DNA of 64,000 bases from Gammaproteobacteria bacterium (GTDB lineage Bacteria > Pseudomonadota > Gammaproteobacteria > SZUA-229). The stretch is from positions 1-64,000 of the forward strand of contig JABDRN010000100.1 in NCBI GenBank assembly GCA_013041745.1, in the 5' to 3' direction. Positions within the stretch are counted from its first letter, which is position 1. Each line of letters starts with the position of its first letter. The notes beneath the pieces were generated by a model. It searched no databases. It was not told the origin of the DNA and saw only the letters and a program-made list of their open reading frames with translations. The translations under genes were made by a program, and so were the position numbers. Below are positions 42,504-52,461 of this stretch, piece by piece.

Positions 42504-43040
42504 TCACAAAGAGGCATGTGCGAATCGTTCGTCTTGTGCCATCTCATTAAAATCAAATACCGGCCAGTGTTCTTCGTCCTGTTTGAAGGCTCTATCTATA
42601 TACGGTGAGATATCTTCAGGCACCTTGGGTATATCAGCGGTGATATCAGCTTCCCTGAAATGCCGCATGCCATATATCTCCTCCACGATCAGCCCTGTAT
42701 TGAAACCTTTATAGTCGATAACGATAACCCTGCCCTTCTGTCGTTGCTTGATATCTTCTCCCAAGAGGTAGGCTTTCATATCAAGAATAGGAAGCAAGTT
42801 ACCGCGAACATTTGCAACACCGACGATCCAGGGCTTTACACCTGGAACTAATGTATATTCAGGAAGATCCAGTATCTCTTTTACTTCAGACATCGATGCT
42901 ATCAATCTGGAATCTCCGATCCTGAAACCTACACCGACCCATTCATCATTGACCTGATCAAGTGTAGGCAAGCCGGAAGAGCCTTCCAACGTTCGCCTCT
43001 CCAGGTCCAGCAGCAAATTAAATGGGTCACTCGTATTCAT
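42504..43040 (-). CDS. pilI: CheW-like adaptor PilI
   Basis: CheW domain; between pilJ and pilH. Confidence 0.9.
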   Translation of the reverse strand: MNTSDPFNLLLDLERRTLEGSSGLPTLDQVNDEWVGVGFRIGDSRLIASMSEVKEILDLPEYTLVPGVKPWIVGVANVRGNLLPILDMKAYLLGEDIKQRQKGRVIVIDYKGFNTGLIVEEIYGMRHFREADITADIPKVPEDISPYIDRAFKQDEEHWPVFDFNEMAQDERFAHASL

Positions 43041-43111
43041 CTATTATTCTTGTTCTTATTATTTACAAACATATAACTGTTATATGTACAGTCAATATGT
43101 AACCCAGCCAC

Positions 43112-43483
43112 TCAGGCTGAAAGCACCATATTCACATGTTCAATCAATGCTTTTTCCTGCACCGGCTTAACGATGTAATCTTTGGCGCCCTGACGCATCG
43201 CCCAGACCTTATCTGTTTCCTGATCCTTTGTTGTTACCATGATCACAGGAATCGATGAAGTCTCGTTAGCTTTAGATATCTGTCGTGTAGCCTGAAACCC
43301 ATTCATCCCCGGCATTACCACATCCATCAAAATCAGGTCAGGCATTTCGGATTTAGCCATATCAACACCCTCTTCTCCCGAAGTAGCTACTACAACTTCA
43401 TGACCATTCTTGGTTAACATGGTCTGCAACACATGTACTTCTGTCGGAGAATCATCAACTATCATTACTTTTGCCATACTCAC
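43112..43483 (-). CDS. pilH: Response regulator PilH
   Basis: REC domain, MAKVMIVDDSPTEVHVLQTML, LILMDVVMPGMNGFQATR. Confidence 0.93.
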   Translation of the reverse strand: MSMAKVMIVDDSPTEVHVLQTMLTKNGHEVVVATSGEEGVDMAKSEMPDLILMDVVMPGMNGFQATRQISKANETSSIPVIMVTTKDQETDKVWAMRQGAKDYIVKPVQEKALIEHVNMVLSA

Positions 43484-43586
43484 TCACCACTTTATATTTG
43501 TTATCGAATGAAGCTTTTCATCACATTCTTATCCTTATTTTTTCTTTTTTCCTGATTATCTATACAACTACTAGATCTCTGATCTG

Positions 43587-43961
43587 TTAACTCGCAGTTG
43601 CATACTCTTTAATTGCGCCTATTAAATCTTCTTTGGTAAACGGTTTTGTCAGATACTGAGTCGAACCAACTATGCGTCCACGTGCGCGGTCAAAAATACT
43701 ATCTTTGCTGGACAACATGATGACCGGTGTATCTTTAAATGTTTTATTATTTTTTATTAAGGCACAGGTCTGATAACCATCAAGTCGCGGCATCATAATA
43801 TCAACGAAAATGATATCGGGCTTGTTTTCAGCAATCTTTGATAATGCTTCAAAACCATCAACTGCCGTCACAACTTCACAACCTTCTTTCTTAAGCAGGT
43901 TTTCCGCTGTTCGTCTTATTGTTTTACTGTCATCAATGACCATTACTTTCAGGTCATTCAT
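43587..43961 (-). CDS. pilG: Response regulator PilG (start moved to 43961)
   Basis: MNDLKVMVIDDSKTIRRTAENLLKKEGCEV; IIFVDIMMPRLDGYQTC. Confidence 0.93.
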   Translation of the reverse strand: MNDLKVMVIDDSKTIRRTAENLLKKEGCEVVTAVDGFEALSKIAENKPDIIFVDIMMPRLDGYQTCALIKNNKTFKDTPVIMLSSKDSIFDRARGRIVGSTQYLTKPFTKEDLIGAIKEYATAS

Positions 43962-44201
43962 TACATAATCTCTTGAGCCATTGCTGTACCGTTTGAAACG
44001 CCAATCTAATTGACAATCCCCAAAATAAATCACTAGATAAACTGAATGTAGACCACATTCTGGGTATTGCCAATAATTAATTAAAACTTGAACAATATTG
44101 GCTAAGATTTTGCTAGGGCGAGAATTATTGACATTCTTTCGACACAGAAGTGATGATAAATTACTGTTAGAATTGCTTTTCAGCTAACTGTTCATCAATG
44201 T

Positions 44202-45176
44202 TTGGAGACTATTATGAGCATCAAATTAGGCATCGTCATGGATCCTCTATCGTCGATCAATATAAAAAAGGACAGTAGTTTTGCGATGATGCTGGCTGCG
44301 CAAAAACTGGGCTGGGAGATACATACTATATATCAATCAGATCTGTACACTGATAATGACAAAGCCAAGGCTTTTAGCAGGATCACCAGGGTGGAAGACA
44401 ACCCGGGGCACTGGTTTGATTTCGTCTCACAACAGGATATCGATCTGTCATCGCTGGATGCCATCCTGATGCGAAAAGACCCGCCTTTTGATATAGAATA
44501 CATCGCCAGTACGTATATACTGCAACTAGCTGAACAAATGGGAACACTCGTCGTTAACCGGCCCGCCAGTCTACGTGATAACAACGAGAAGATGTTTATC
44601 ACCCAGTTCCCGCAGTGCTGCACCCCGTTCCTGGTCAGCCGCAGCAAGTCACGCTTGCGTGACTTCGTCATTCAGCGGTTCCAGGAAGAACAGCAGGATG
44701 TCATCCTGAAACCACTCGATGGTATGGGCGGAGCTTCGATCTACCGCGTCAATCCTCAGGATCCAAACCTGTCGGTAATACTAGAAACCGTCTCACAGGA
44801 AGAAACCCGCATGGTCATGGCGCAGCAGTTCATCCCCGAGATCAGCCAGGGTGACAAACGCGTTCTACTGATAGATGGTGAAGCGATACCCTATGCACTA
44901 GCACGTGTACCAGCTTCAGGAGAAACCCGTGGCAACCTGGCAGCCGGTGGCAGCGGCGTCGGGGTAGAGCTCAGTGAGCGCGACCAGTGGATATGCCAAC
45001 AGGTCGGTCCTGCACTTAAACGGCAGGGTATACTGTTTGCCGGCATCGATATCATCGGAGACTACCTGACAGAGATCAACATCACCAGTCCGACCTGTAT
45101 CCGTGAACTCGACCAGATATATTCACTGGATATCGCAGGCGATTTAATGCGATGTATAGAACAGCACTTAAAATAA
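44202..45176 (+). CDS. gshB: Glutathione synthase
   Basis: KPLDGMGGASIYRV; RVLLIDGEAIPYALARVP; EINITSPTCIREL. Confidence 0.96.
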   Translation: METIMSIKLGIVMDPLSSINIKKDSSFAMMLAAQKLGWEIHTIYQSDLYTDNDKAKAFSRITRVEDNPGHWFDFVSQQDIDLSSLDAILMRKDPPFDIEYIASTYILQLAEQMGTLVVNRPASLRDNNEKMFITQFPQCCTPFLVSRSKSRLRDFVIQRFQEEQQDVILKPLDGMGGASIYRVNPQDPNLSVILETVSQEETRMVMAQQFIPEISQGDKRVLLIDGEAIPYALARVPASGETRGNLAAGGSGVGVELSERDQWICQQVGPALKRQGILFAGIDIIGDYLTEINITSPTCIRELDQIYSLDIAGDLMRCIEQHLK

Positions 45177-46267
45177 AACATATCCCGCAACATCATTTCT
45201 CAGCCAGGCGCTACATCAGTCTGATCATCGGGCTTGTGAGCATCGTTGTTCTCAGTGCCTGCACACAACCGGAAAAACAATATAATTACAGCATCTTCAC
45301 CTTCGGGACACTGGTCGATATAACCATTTTCGGCGTCGATGAGAAACTGGCCGAGGCAGCTTTTGAACTGCTACAAAAAGATTTTGACCAATACCATCAA
45401 CAGTGGTCGCCATGGACCAATGGTGAACTGGCAGAGCTGAACAGGCAATTATCAGAGAGCACAAAAGCGGATAAAAAAGGCATAACCGTGCCAACCCAGC
45501 TTATACCGTTGATTAAATCTTCGATGATATTAAGTGCGCAAAGTAATAGCTATTTTAATCCGGCGATCGGAAACCTGATAAACCTGTGGCAGTTTCATCG
45601 ATACCAGGAGAAAGACATAAAACCGCCAGACGATGAACTGATACGCTCACTGCTAGAAAAAAACCCGAGGATGAGTGATCTATCCTTCGACATGCATGAT
45701 CGACTGATCAATACCAATCCTGCGGTCTCACTAAATTTCGGCGCATTCGCCAAGGGCTATGCTATCGCACTGCAGATCGAGCAACTTAGGCAGCTAGGTA
45801 TTGAGAACGCTATAATCAATGCTGGTGGAGACCTGAGCGTGATAGGTAGGCATGGTGACCGGGCATGGAATATAGGTATCAGACACCCTCGCTCTGACGA
45901 GGTGCTGGCGAGCGTGGAAGTTAAGGATAATGAAAGCGTTTTTACTTCCGGAGACTATGAGCGCCTTTATTATTACCAGGATAAGCGATACCATCATATC
46001 CTCAATCCTGAGACAGGGTACCCGACGGACGACGCACAATCGGTAACTGTAATCCATGGTGATGCCGGTCTGGCTGATGCAGCTGCCACCGCACTCTTTG
46101 TTGCTGGCAGCAAGCGCTGGATCAGCACGGCTAAAACAATGGGTATTCGCTATGCCATGCTGATCGATGCCGATGGTGATATCCATATCACGCCAGCGAT
46201 GCAGAAACGTATTAAATTCCTAAAAAAATCACCAACTTCACACATAATCGTGAGTGAAGAACTATAA
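45152..46267 (+). CDS. apbE: FAD:protein FMN transferase, lipoprotein
   Basis: Lipobox LSACT; INAGGDLSVIGRHGDRAWNIGIRHPR; HHILNPETGYP. Confidence 0.93.
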   Translation: MYRTALKIKHIPQHHFSARRYISLIIGLVSIVVLSACTQPEKQYNYSIFTFGTLVDITIFGVDEKLAEAAFELLQKDFDQYHQQWSPWTNGELAELNRQLSESTKADKKGITVPTQLIPLIKSSMILSAQSNSYFNPAIGNLINLWQFHRYQEKDIKPPDDELIRSLLEKNPRMSDLSFDMHDRLINTNPAVSLNFGAFAKGYAIALQIEQLRQLGIENAIINAGGDLSVIGRHGDRAWNIGIRHPRSDEVLASVEVKDNESVFTSGDYERLYYYQDKRYHHILNPETGYPTDDAQSVTVIHGDAGLADAAATALFVAGSKRWISTAKTMGIRYAMLIDADGDIHITPAMQKRIKFLKKSPTSHIIVSEEL

Positions 46268-46331
46268 TAGTCAGTTAATAATAACTATAAAATGAATAAC
46301 TGGATGTCATTACTAGAAGGTATCCTGGAAC

Positions 46332-47216
46332 ATGACGAAGAAACGCCGAACAATTCAACCCAAGATAACTGACAATGATCGCTTTGGCATGACCTTCTTT
46401 CTTGCCACAATCTTTCATGGCATGATCATATTAGGTGTCACCTTCAGCATATCGCCACCTGCCGACAGTAAGACAGCACCTGCTCTGGATATAATACTGG
46501 TACAGACAAAAACACCCGATGAGTCCGAAAAAGCAGATTATCTTGCCCAGGTATCGCAGAAAGGCGGCGGCGATGCAGATCAAAAAGCCCGGCCCAGAGA
46601 ACAGTTCAGCGCACCCACCCTGTCAAAGCAGCCGGGCATAGCGAAACAGACCAGTGTGCAACAGGTTAAGAAACAGAAGCAGAACGAGCAACTTGCACTG
46701 GTCACACAGAAAAATTCCGAATTTGTTATCGATACCGAAAAAACTCCGCTAAAAGCAGAAGATGACACCACCATCGATAAAGCCAATACCAGTCAAAACA
46801 CACAGACTGCAAGACTCGCAGCAGAAATCAGCCATAACCTTGAAAAACAGGCGAGCATCGAAAGAACCAAGTACCTGAATTCCAGCACCAAGGCTTTTGC
46901 ACCTGCAAAATACATGAGGCAATGGATCGATCGTGTCGAGCGTGTAGGTAACCTGAACTATCCCGACCAGGCACGACGCCAGAAGCTCAGTGGCACATTG
47001 ATACTGGATGTCGTGATCAGTGCCGACGGCGAACTTTTAAAGACGGATCTGCGCCAGTCTTCAGGTCATCAGATCCTCGATGATGCTGCCAAACGAATCG
47101 TCAGGCTGGCGGCGCCTTATTCTGCCTTTCCGGAAAAACTTCGAGCAGAAACCGATGTCATACATATTACACGTAGCTGGGAGTTCATGAACAGCAGTGG
47201 CCTGCGCACCCGATAA
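46332..47216 (+). CDS. tonB: TonB-family energy transducer
   Basis: Single N-terminal TM, C-terminal YPDQARRQKLSGTLILDVVISADGEL domain. Confidence 0.88.
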   Translation: MTKKRRTIQPKITDNDRFGMTFFLATIFHGMIILGVTFSISPPADSKTAPALDIILVQTKTPDESEKADYLAQVSQKGGGDADQKARPREQFSAPTLSKQPGIAKQTSVQQVKKQKQNEQLALVTQKNSEFVIDTEKTPLKAEDDTTIDKANTSQNTQTARLAAEISHNLEKQASIERTKYLNSSTKAFAPAKYMRQWIDRVERVGNLNYPDQARRQKLSGTLILDVVISADGELLKTDLRQSSGHQILDDAAKRIVRLAAPYSAFPEKLRAETDVIHITRSWEFMNSSGLRTR

Positions 47217-47234
47217 GACAACCCTGGTACATCC

Positions 47235-47825
47235 ATGACAGAGAACAGCCAAGCAGGAGAACAACCTTCCAGTTATAACCTGACTGGTCATTTCCTTATC
47301 GCCATGCCATCACTGAACGATGGCTTTTTTAATCACGCAGTCACCTATATCTGTGAACATGATGAATCTGGCAGCTTTGGCGTGATCATCAACCAGCAAA
47401 CTGACATCAAACTCAAACAGGTCATCAAGGAGATGCATATCGAGAGTCGTGATGGTTACGATGAGAACCAGCCCGTCTACATCGGCGGCCCTGTGGACCA
47501 GGGTCGTGGCTTTATCCTGCATCGCCCGGCCGGCAGCTGGTCTTCCAGCCTGGTGGTGAATAATGATGTGGCATTGACTACATCTAAAGACATCCTGCAG
47601 GCCATCGCCAATAACCAAGGCCCCGAAGACTGCATAGTGGCGCTGGGGTATGCCGGCTGGTCTGCCGGACAACTGGAACAGGAGATGGCAAACAACACCT
47701 GGTTGAGCTGCCCGGCAGACGAGCAGATAATCTTTAATACGCCCACCGAAGAACGCTGGAAAGCAGCAGCAAAATTAATCGGTATCGATCTATCTTTGAT
47801 GAGTAACGACGCCGGTCACGCCTGA
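47235..47825 (+). CDS. yqgE: YqgE/AlgH family protein (UPF0301)
   Basis: HFLIAMPSLNDGFFNHAVTYICEHDESGSFGVIIN; GYAGWSAGQLEQEM. Confidence 0.95.
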   Translation: MTENSQAGEQPSSYNLTGHFLIAMPSLNDGFFNHAVTYICEHDESGSFGVIINQQTDIKLKQVIKEMHIESRDGYDENQPVYIGGPVDQGRGFILHRPAGSWSSSLVVNNDVALTTSKDILQAIANNQGPEDCIVALGYAGWSAGQLEQEMANNTWLSCPADEQIIFNTPTEERWKAAAKLIGIDLSLMSNDAGHA

Positions 47826-47881
47826 AGAAATCGGTCAGCGACTGCGGTAAACTGTTACCTTTTCTTCTGCATCACAGATAA

Positions 47882-48307
47882 ATGCCCGAAAACTATACTA
47901 GCGTACTAGGCTTTGACTACGGTAAAAAACGTATCGGCATAGCCACCGGGCAGACCATCACTCATTCTGCCACACCCTGCAAGACGATCAAACAGGTGGA
48001 TGGAAATCCTGACTGGCGGGCCATAGAAGCTGAGATACAGCAGTGGCGGCCACAGGCACTGATCGTCGGCATGCCCTATTACACCGATGGCAGCGAAAAC
48101 ATGATGACCGCCGCTGCAAGACAGTTTGCTTATGAACTGGAAAAACGTTTTAAGTTGCCGGTGATCGAAATCGATGAAGCACTGAGTTCACAACAGGCCG
48201 AAGAGATTCTTAAACAGGATAAAAAAATAACTCAGCAGAACAAACAAGAGATTGATAAAATGGCCGCCGCAATCATCGTTCAACGCTGGCTGGACCAACA
48301 GGTTTAA
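47882..48307 (+). CDS. yqgF: Putative pre-16S rRNA nuclease / Holliday junction resolvase-like YqgF (RuvX)
   Basis: LGFDYGKKRIGIATG; VIEIDEALSSQQAEE. Confidence 0.94.
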   Translation: MPENYTSVLGFDYGKKRIGIATGQTITHSATPCKTIKQVDGNPDWRAIEAEIQQWRPQALIVGMPYYTDGSENMMTAAARQFAYELEKRFKLPVIEIDEALSSQQAEEILKQDKKITQQNKQEIDKMAAAIIVQRWLDQQV

Positions 48308-48338
48308 CCCGTAATACATCAAAAACAACGAGAGCTTC

Positions 48339-48881
48339 ATGCAGACGATCGCCACACCAGATGAACTTCTGGCACAACTGGCAGAAAAATTAAAAAAATT
48401 GCTTGCCGATAAAGCAATCGAAAATCCATTGATGGTAGGTATCCATACCGGCGGTGTCTGGGTAGCAACCGAACTCTATCAACAGCTCAACACGGCTGAA
48501 CACCTCTTCTCTGAGCCACTTGCAACCCTGGATATCAGCTTCTACCGCGATGACTTTTCACGCATCGGTATGAACCCGAAAGTCAAGCCATCCAAGCTAC
48601 CACCAGACGTCGAAGACCGCCACATCATCCTGGTCGACGATGTACTGCATACCGGCCGCACCATACGTGCAGCGATGAACGAACTATTCGACTATGGTCG
48701 TCCCGCGAGCATCACCCTGGTCTGCCTGATCGAACGCAGCGGTCGCGAATTACCGCTGCAGGCCGATATCGTCGGTGCACATGTAAAACTGAATGAAGGT
48801 GAACATATCAAGTTCAGCGGGCCTGATCCGCTGGCTTTTGAGATACAGCAGATGAATCATAAGAACGCATCCAATGGGTAA
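48339..48881 (+). CDS. pyrR: Bifunctional pyr operon regulator/uracil phosphoribosyltransferase PyrR
   Basis: [27 protein letters not shown] (PRPP motif). Confidence 0.94.
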   Translation: MQTIATPDELLAQLAEKLKKLLADKAIENPLMVGIHTGGVWVATELYQQLNTAEHLFSEPLATLDISFYRDDFSRIGMNPKVKPSKLPPDVEDRHIILVDDVLHTGRTIRAAMNELFDYGRPASITLVCLIERSGRELPLQADIVGAHVKLNEGEHIKFSGPDPLAFEIQQMNHKNASNG

Positions 48882-48889
48882 CATTTTCT

Positions 48890-49927
48890 ATGGTTAATAA
48901 AGCAACAAAACCCACTGACGCTTTAATCGGACACGATGCCTGGAATATTCAATTAGATAAAAACGGAAATTTAAAACATTTTCTCACCACCGAAGGTCTC
49001 GGCAGCAACATCCTTACACAGATTCTGGATACTGCCGAAAGCTTTGCCAACGTCAATGAAAAAAAGGTCAAAAAAGTACCGCTGTTACGTGGTAAAACCA
49101 TCGTCAACCTGTTCTTCGAGGCCAGCACAAGGACTCGTACCACTTTCGAGCTAGCCGCCAAGCGCCTCTCTGCTGACGTCCTGAATATCAATATCAGCAC
49201 ATCGGCCACTTCGAAAGGTGAAACCCTGCTCGATACCCTACAGAATATCCAGGCGATGCACTGCGATATGTTCGTCGTACGGCACAGTGATTCTGGTGCA
49301 GCCCATTACATTGCAAATCATGTGGCGCCTAACATCAGCATAATCAATGCCGGTGATGGCAGTCATGCCCATCCGACCCAGGCGATGCTCGACATGTTCA
49401 CCATACGGCGTAATAAAGGAGATGATTTTGGTAACCTGCGTGTTGCTATCGTCGGTGATATCCTGCATTCACGTGTGGCCCGCTCGCAGATACATGCGCT
49501 GAATACATTGAACACCGGTGATGTCAGGGTCATCGCTCCTAGAACACTGCTCCCGGTCGATATTGAAAACATGGGTGTCAACGTGTTTCATGACCTGGAC
49601 AAGGGTATCGAAGAGGCAGATGTCGTTATCATGCTGCGCCTGCAGAAAGAGCGCATGCAAGGCGCACTATTGCCCAGTGAGCAGGAATACTTCCAGCTCT
49701 ACGGTCTTACAGAAGAACGTCTGCAGGCTGCGAAGAAAGATGCCATCGTCATGCATCCCGGCCCCATCAACCGTGGCGTAGAGATAGACTCAAATGTAGC
49801 AGATGGCACACGTTCGGTCATTCTCGACCAGGTTTCATATGGTATCGCGGTGCGTATGGCAGTGATGACCATGACGCTCGGCAGAGAACCAGAAGCAGAT
49901 CTGGACATGACAGAGGGTGTCAGCTGA
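48890..49927 (+). CDS. pyrB: Aspartate carbamoyltransferase catalytic subunit
   Basis: [45 protein letters not shown]. Confidence 0.97.
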   Translation: MVNKATKPTDALIGHDAWNIQLDKNGNLKHFLTTEGLGSNILTQILDTAESFANVNEKKVKKVPLLRGKTIVNLFFEASTRTRTTFELAAKRLSADVLNINISTSATSKGETLLDTLQNIQAMHCDMFVVRHSDSGAAHYIANHVAPNISIINAGDGSHAHPTQAMLDMFTIRRNKGDDFGNLRVAIVGDILHSRVARSQIHALNTLNTGDVRVIAPRTLLPVDIENMGVNVFHDLDKGIEEADVVIMLRLQKERMQGALLPSEQEYFQLYGLTEERLQAAKKDAIVMHPGPINRGVEIDSNVADGTRSVILDQVSYGIAVRMAVMTMTLGREPEADLDMTEGVS

Positions 49928-51222
49928 TGAGTGAGAACACTATGACACTCCTGATAAAGAACGGACACCTGATCGACCCTGCAAACAATATCGACCAGCT
50001 GGCAGATATAAGGATCAGTGAAGGCAAGATCACTGCCATAGAAGCAGCCGACACGGTAGCGCCGGGGACGGATGAGCAACTGATCGATGCCACCGGACTC
50101 ACGGTAATACCAGGCCTGGTCGACTGTTGTGCGCGGCTCCGTGAACCCGGTCTGGAGAACAAAGCGACCATCCACAGTGAAACCATCGCCGCGACGAAGG
50201 CAGGCATCACCACCCTGTGTTGTCCTCCGGATACCGAGCCTGTCATCGACGAACCAGCCGTGGTAGAACTGATCCACCAGAAGGCTGCGAATTCCGGGCA
50301 CAGTCACGTTATCACTATCGGTGCACTTACCGCAGGATTACATGGTGAGCACCTGAGTGAGATGCATGCCCTGAAACAGGCTGGCTGTGTCGGCCTGAGC
50401 AACTGTCGTAAGCCGGTACAGAATTCACTGATTCTGAAACGCGCTTTTGCCTACGCTGCAACATTCGATATGTGTGTATTTATCGAGCCTGATGAACACT
50501 GGTTAAGTATCGGTGGCTGCGCCCATGAAGGCAAGATTGCGACCCGGCTTGGGCTGAAAGGAATTCCCGTCTCGGCAGAGACCATCGCTATCACACGTGC
50601 GCTGGAACTGATCGCTGAAACCGGCGTCAGAGCTCACTTCGGACGACTCTCCAGCGCACACGGTGCTGAACTGATCGCACGCGCCAAAAACGAACAGCTG
50701 CCAGTCACAGCAGACGTCAGTGCACACCAGTTACACCTCACCGAACAGGACATCAGCAGTTACAACAGTGCCTGCCATGTGATCCCACCATTACGTACAC
50801 AGCGTGATATGGAGGCACTACGCAAGGCAGTGGCTGACGATACCATCGACGCTATCTGTTCTGATCATCAGCCGCACAACCTTGACGCTAAACAGGCACC
50901 TTTTGCCAGCACTGAAGCCGGCATCTCTTCTCTGGAGACCTTGTTACCACTGTGTCTACGGCTATCGCAACAGACCGGTGCAGACCTGGCTGCGTTGATC
51001 AATAAAGTGACACGTTCACCAGCAAACATACTAGGTATCGAGGCAGGCAGCCTGACGCCGGGAGCAAACGCAGATATCTGTATATTTAATGACGATGAAG
51101 ACTGGCAGCTGGATACAGAGTGTATACACAGCCATGGTAAAAACACGCCTTTCTATGGCTGGAATTTTCAGGGCAAAGTGAAACACACCATCGTCGATGG
51201 CAAGCTGCTATTTAGTGATTAA
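49927..51222 (+). CDS. pyrC': Dihydroorotase-like protein lacking the HxH metal motif (PyrC'/PyrX type, probably non-catalytic)
   Basis: Amidohydrolase; VIPGLVDCCARLREPG where active enzymes have D-x-H-x-H-x-R; overlaps pyrB stop. Confidence 0.88.
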   Translation: MSENTMTLLIKNGHLIDPANNIDQLADIRISEGKITAIEAADTVAPGTDEQLIDATGLTVIPGLVDCCARLREPGLENKATIHSETIAATKAGITTLCCPPDTEPVIDEPAVVELIHQKAANSGHSHVITIGALTAGLHGEHLSEMHALKQAGCVGLSNCRKPVQNSLILKRAFAYAATFDMCVFIEPDEHWLSIGGCAHEGKIATRLGLKGIPVSAETIAITRALELIAETGVRAHFGRLSSAHGAELIARAKNEQLPVTADVSAHQLHLTEQDISSYNSACHVIPPLRTQRDMEALRKAVADDTIDAICSDHQPHNLDAKQAPFASTEAGISSLETLLPLCLRLSQQTGADLAALINKVTRSPANILGIEAGSLTPGANADICIFNDDEDWQLDTECIHSHGKNTPFYGWNFQGKVKHTIVDGKLLFSD

Positions 51223-51255
51223 TACGGCCGAAGGGATACCCCTCCCGGCTCAGAC

Positions 51256-52386
51256 TTACTGCTCAGCCGAACCACTCGGAAACTCCAGAGGTTCATGCTT
51301 GTCCGCCTTGCCTTCCAGCTCTTTGGTGTCGCCGCCAAAATTGATCTTCCATTCCAGATCGCTGCTCGAATCTGCATTATCCAGTGCCGCTTTAAGATCG
51401 ATTTTTTTAGCTTTATACAGTTCGAATAAAGACTGATCAAAGGTCTTCATCCCTGCCTCGCTGCCCTTACTCATGATATCCTTGATCTCATGGAAGTTTG
51501 CATCACGGATCAATTTACTGATATACGGAGTATTTACCAGCACCTCTACGGCTGCAACACGGCTGCCCTCTTCGGTTTTCACCAGGCGCTGCGCGAGGAT
51601 ACAGTTAAGGTTCAGCGACAGGTCCATCAATACCTGGTTGTGGGCTTCAGTCGGGAAAAAATTTAACAGCCTGTCTAAAGTCTGGTTGGCATTCGTTGCA
51701 TGCAGAGTAGTCAGACATAGATGGCCGGTGTCAGCATAGCGCAACGCAGCCTCCATGGCATCCCTGTCCCTGGCCTCGCCGATCATGATGACATCTGGCG
51801 CTTCGCGCATCGCTTCTCTTAATGCATTATCAAACGACAACGTATCCAGACCAACTTCACGCTGCCCGACGATACATTTCTTATGTCGGAACATGAATTC
51901 GATCGGGTCTTCTACGGTAAGTATATGACCAGTTTCACTCATATTTCGATGATCCAGCATCGATGCCAGCGAAGTCGACTTGCCCATGCCGGTCGCGCCG
52001 ACAACGAGCACAAGCCCTTTCTTGCGCATGATCATACTCTTGTAAATTTCTGGCAGACCAAGCTCATCGATGGTTGGGATCTCCGCTTTGATGTAGCGGA
52101 TGACCATCGAAACTTCACCCCTTTGCATATAAACATTGATACGAAAACGTCCCAGGTCTGTGTAAGAGACACCCAGGTTCAGCTCCATGTTTTTTTCAAA
52201 GTCCTTGATCTGTGCCGGGCTAAGCAGATCATAGGCCAGCTTTTTTGTCATACCAGGATTTAACATGCTCTTTCCGACCGGACGCATGGAGCCATCGATG
52301 CGAACACTTACCGGCGCACCCGTAGTGAAATACATGTCTGAAGCCTGCTGCTCAGACATCAATTTTAAATATGGCTGCAAATTCAT
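51256..52386 (-). CDS. pilU: PilT/PilU-family retraction ATPase (PilU-like, copy 2)
   Basis: GATGMGKSTSLASMLDHRN, TVEDPIEFMFRHKKCIVGQREVG. Confidence 0.88.
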   Translation of the reverse strand: MNLQPYLKLMSEQQASDMYFTTGAPVSVRIDGSMRPVGKSMLNPGMTKKLAYDLLSPAQIKDFEKNMELNLGVSYTDLGRFRINVYMQRGEVSMVIRYIKAEIPTIDELGLPEIYKSMIMRKKGLVLVVGATGMGKSTSLASMLDHRNMSETGHILTVEDPIEFMFRHKKCIVGQREVGLDTLSFDNALREAMREAPDVIMIGEARDRDAMEAALRYADTGHLCLTTLHATNANQTLDRLLNFFPTEAHNQVLMDLSLNLNCILAQRLVKTEEGSRVAAVEVLVNTPYISKLIRDANFHEIKDIMSKGSEAGMKTFDQSLFELYKAKKIDLKAALDNADSSSDLEWKINFGGDTKELEGKADKHEPLEFPSGSAEQ

Positions 52387-52461
52387 CGTTTGATCCTGTC
52401 TGATATATTTATCTGCATGTCACATCAATAAATTTTGTTCACTTTTCTCTAGTACAGGATA

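Noticed and set aside
49699-50307. 202-aa minus-strand ORF across pyrB-pyrC' junction
   Set aside because: Antisense to both genes, no family resemblance.
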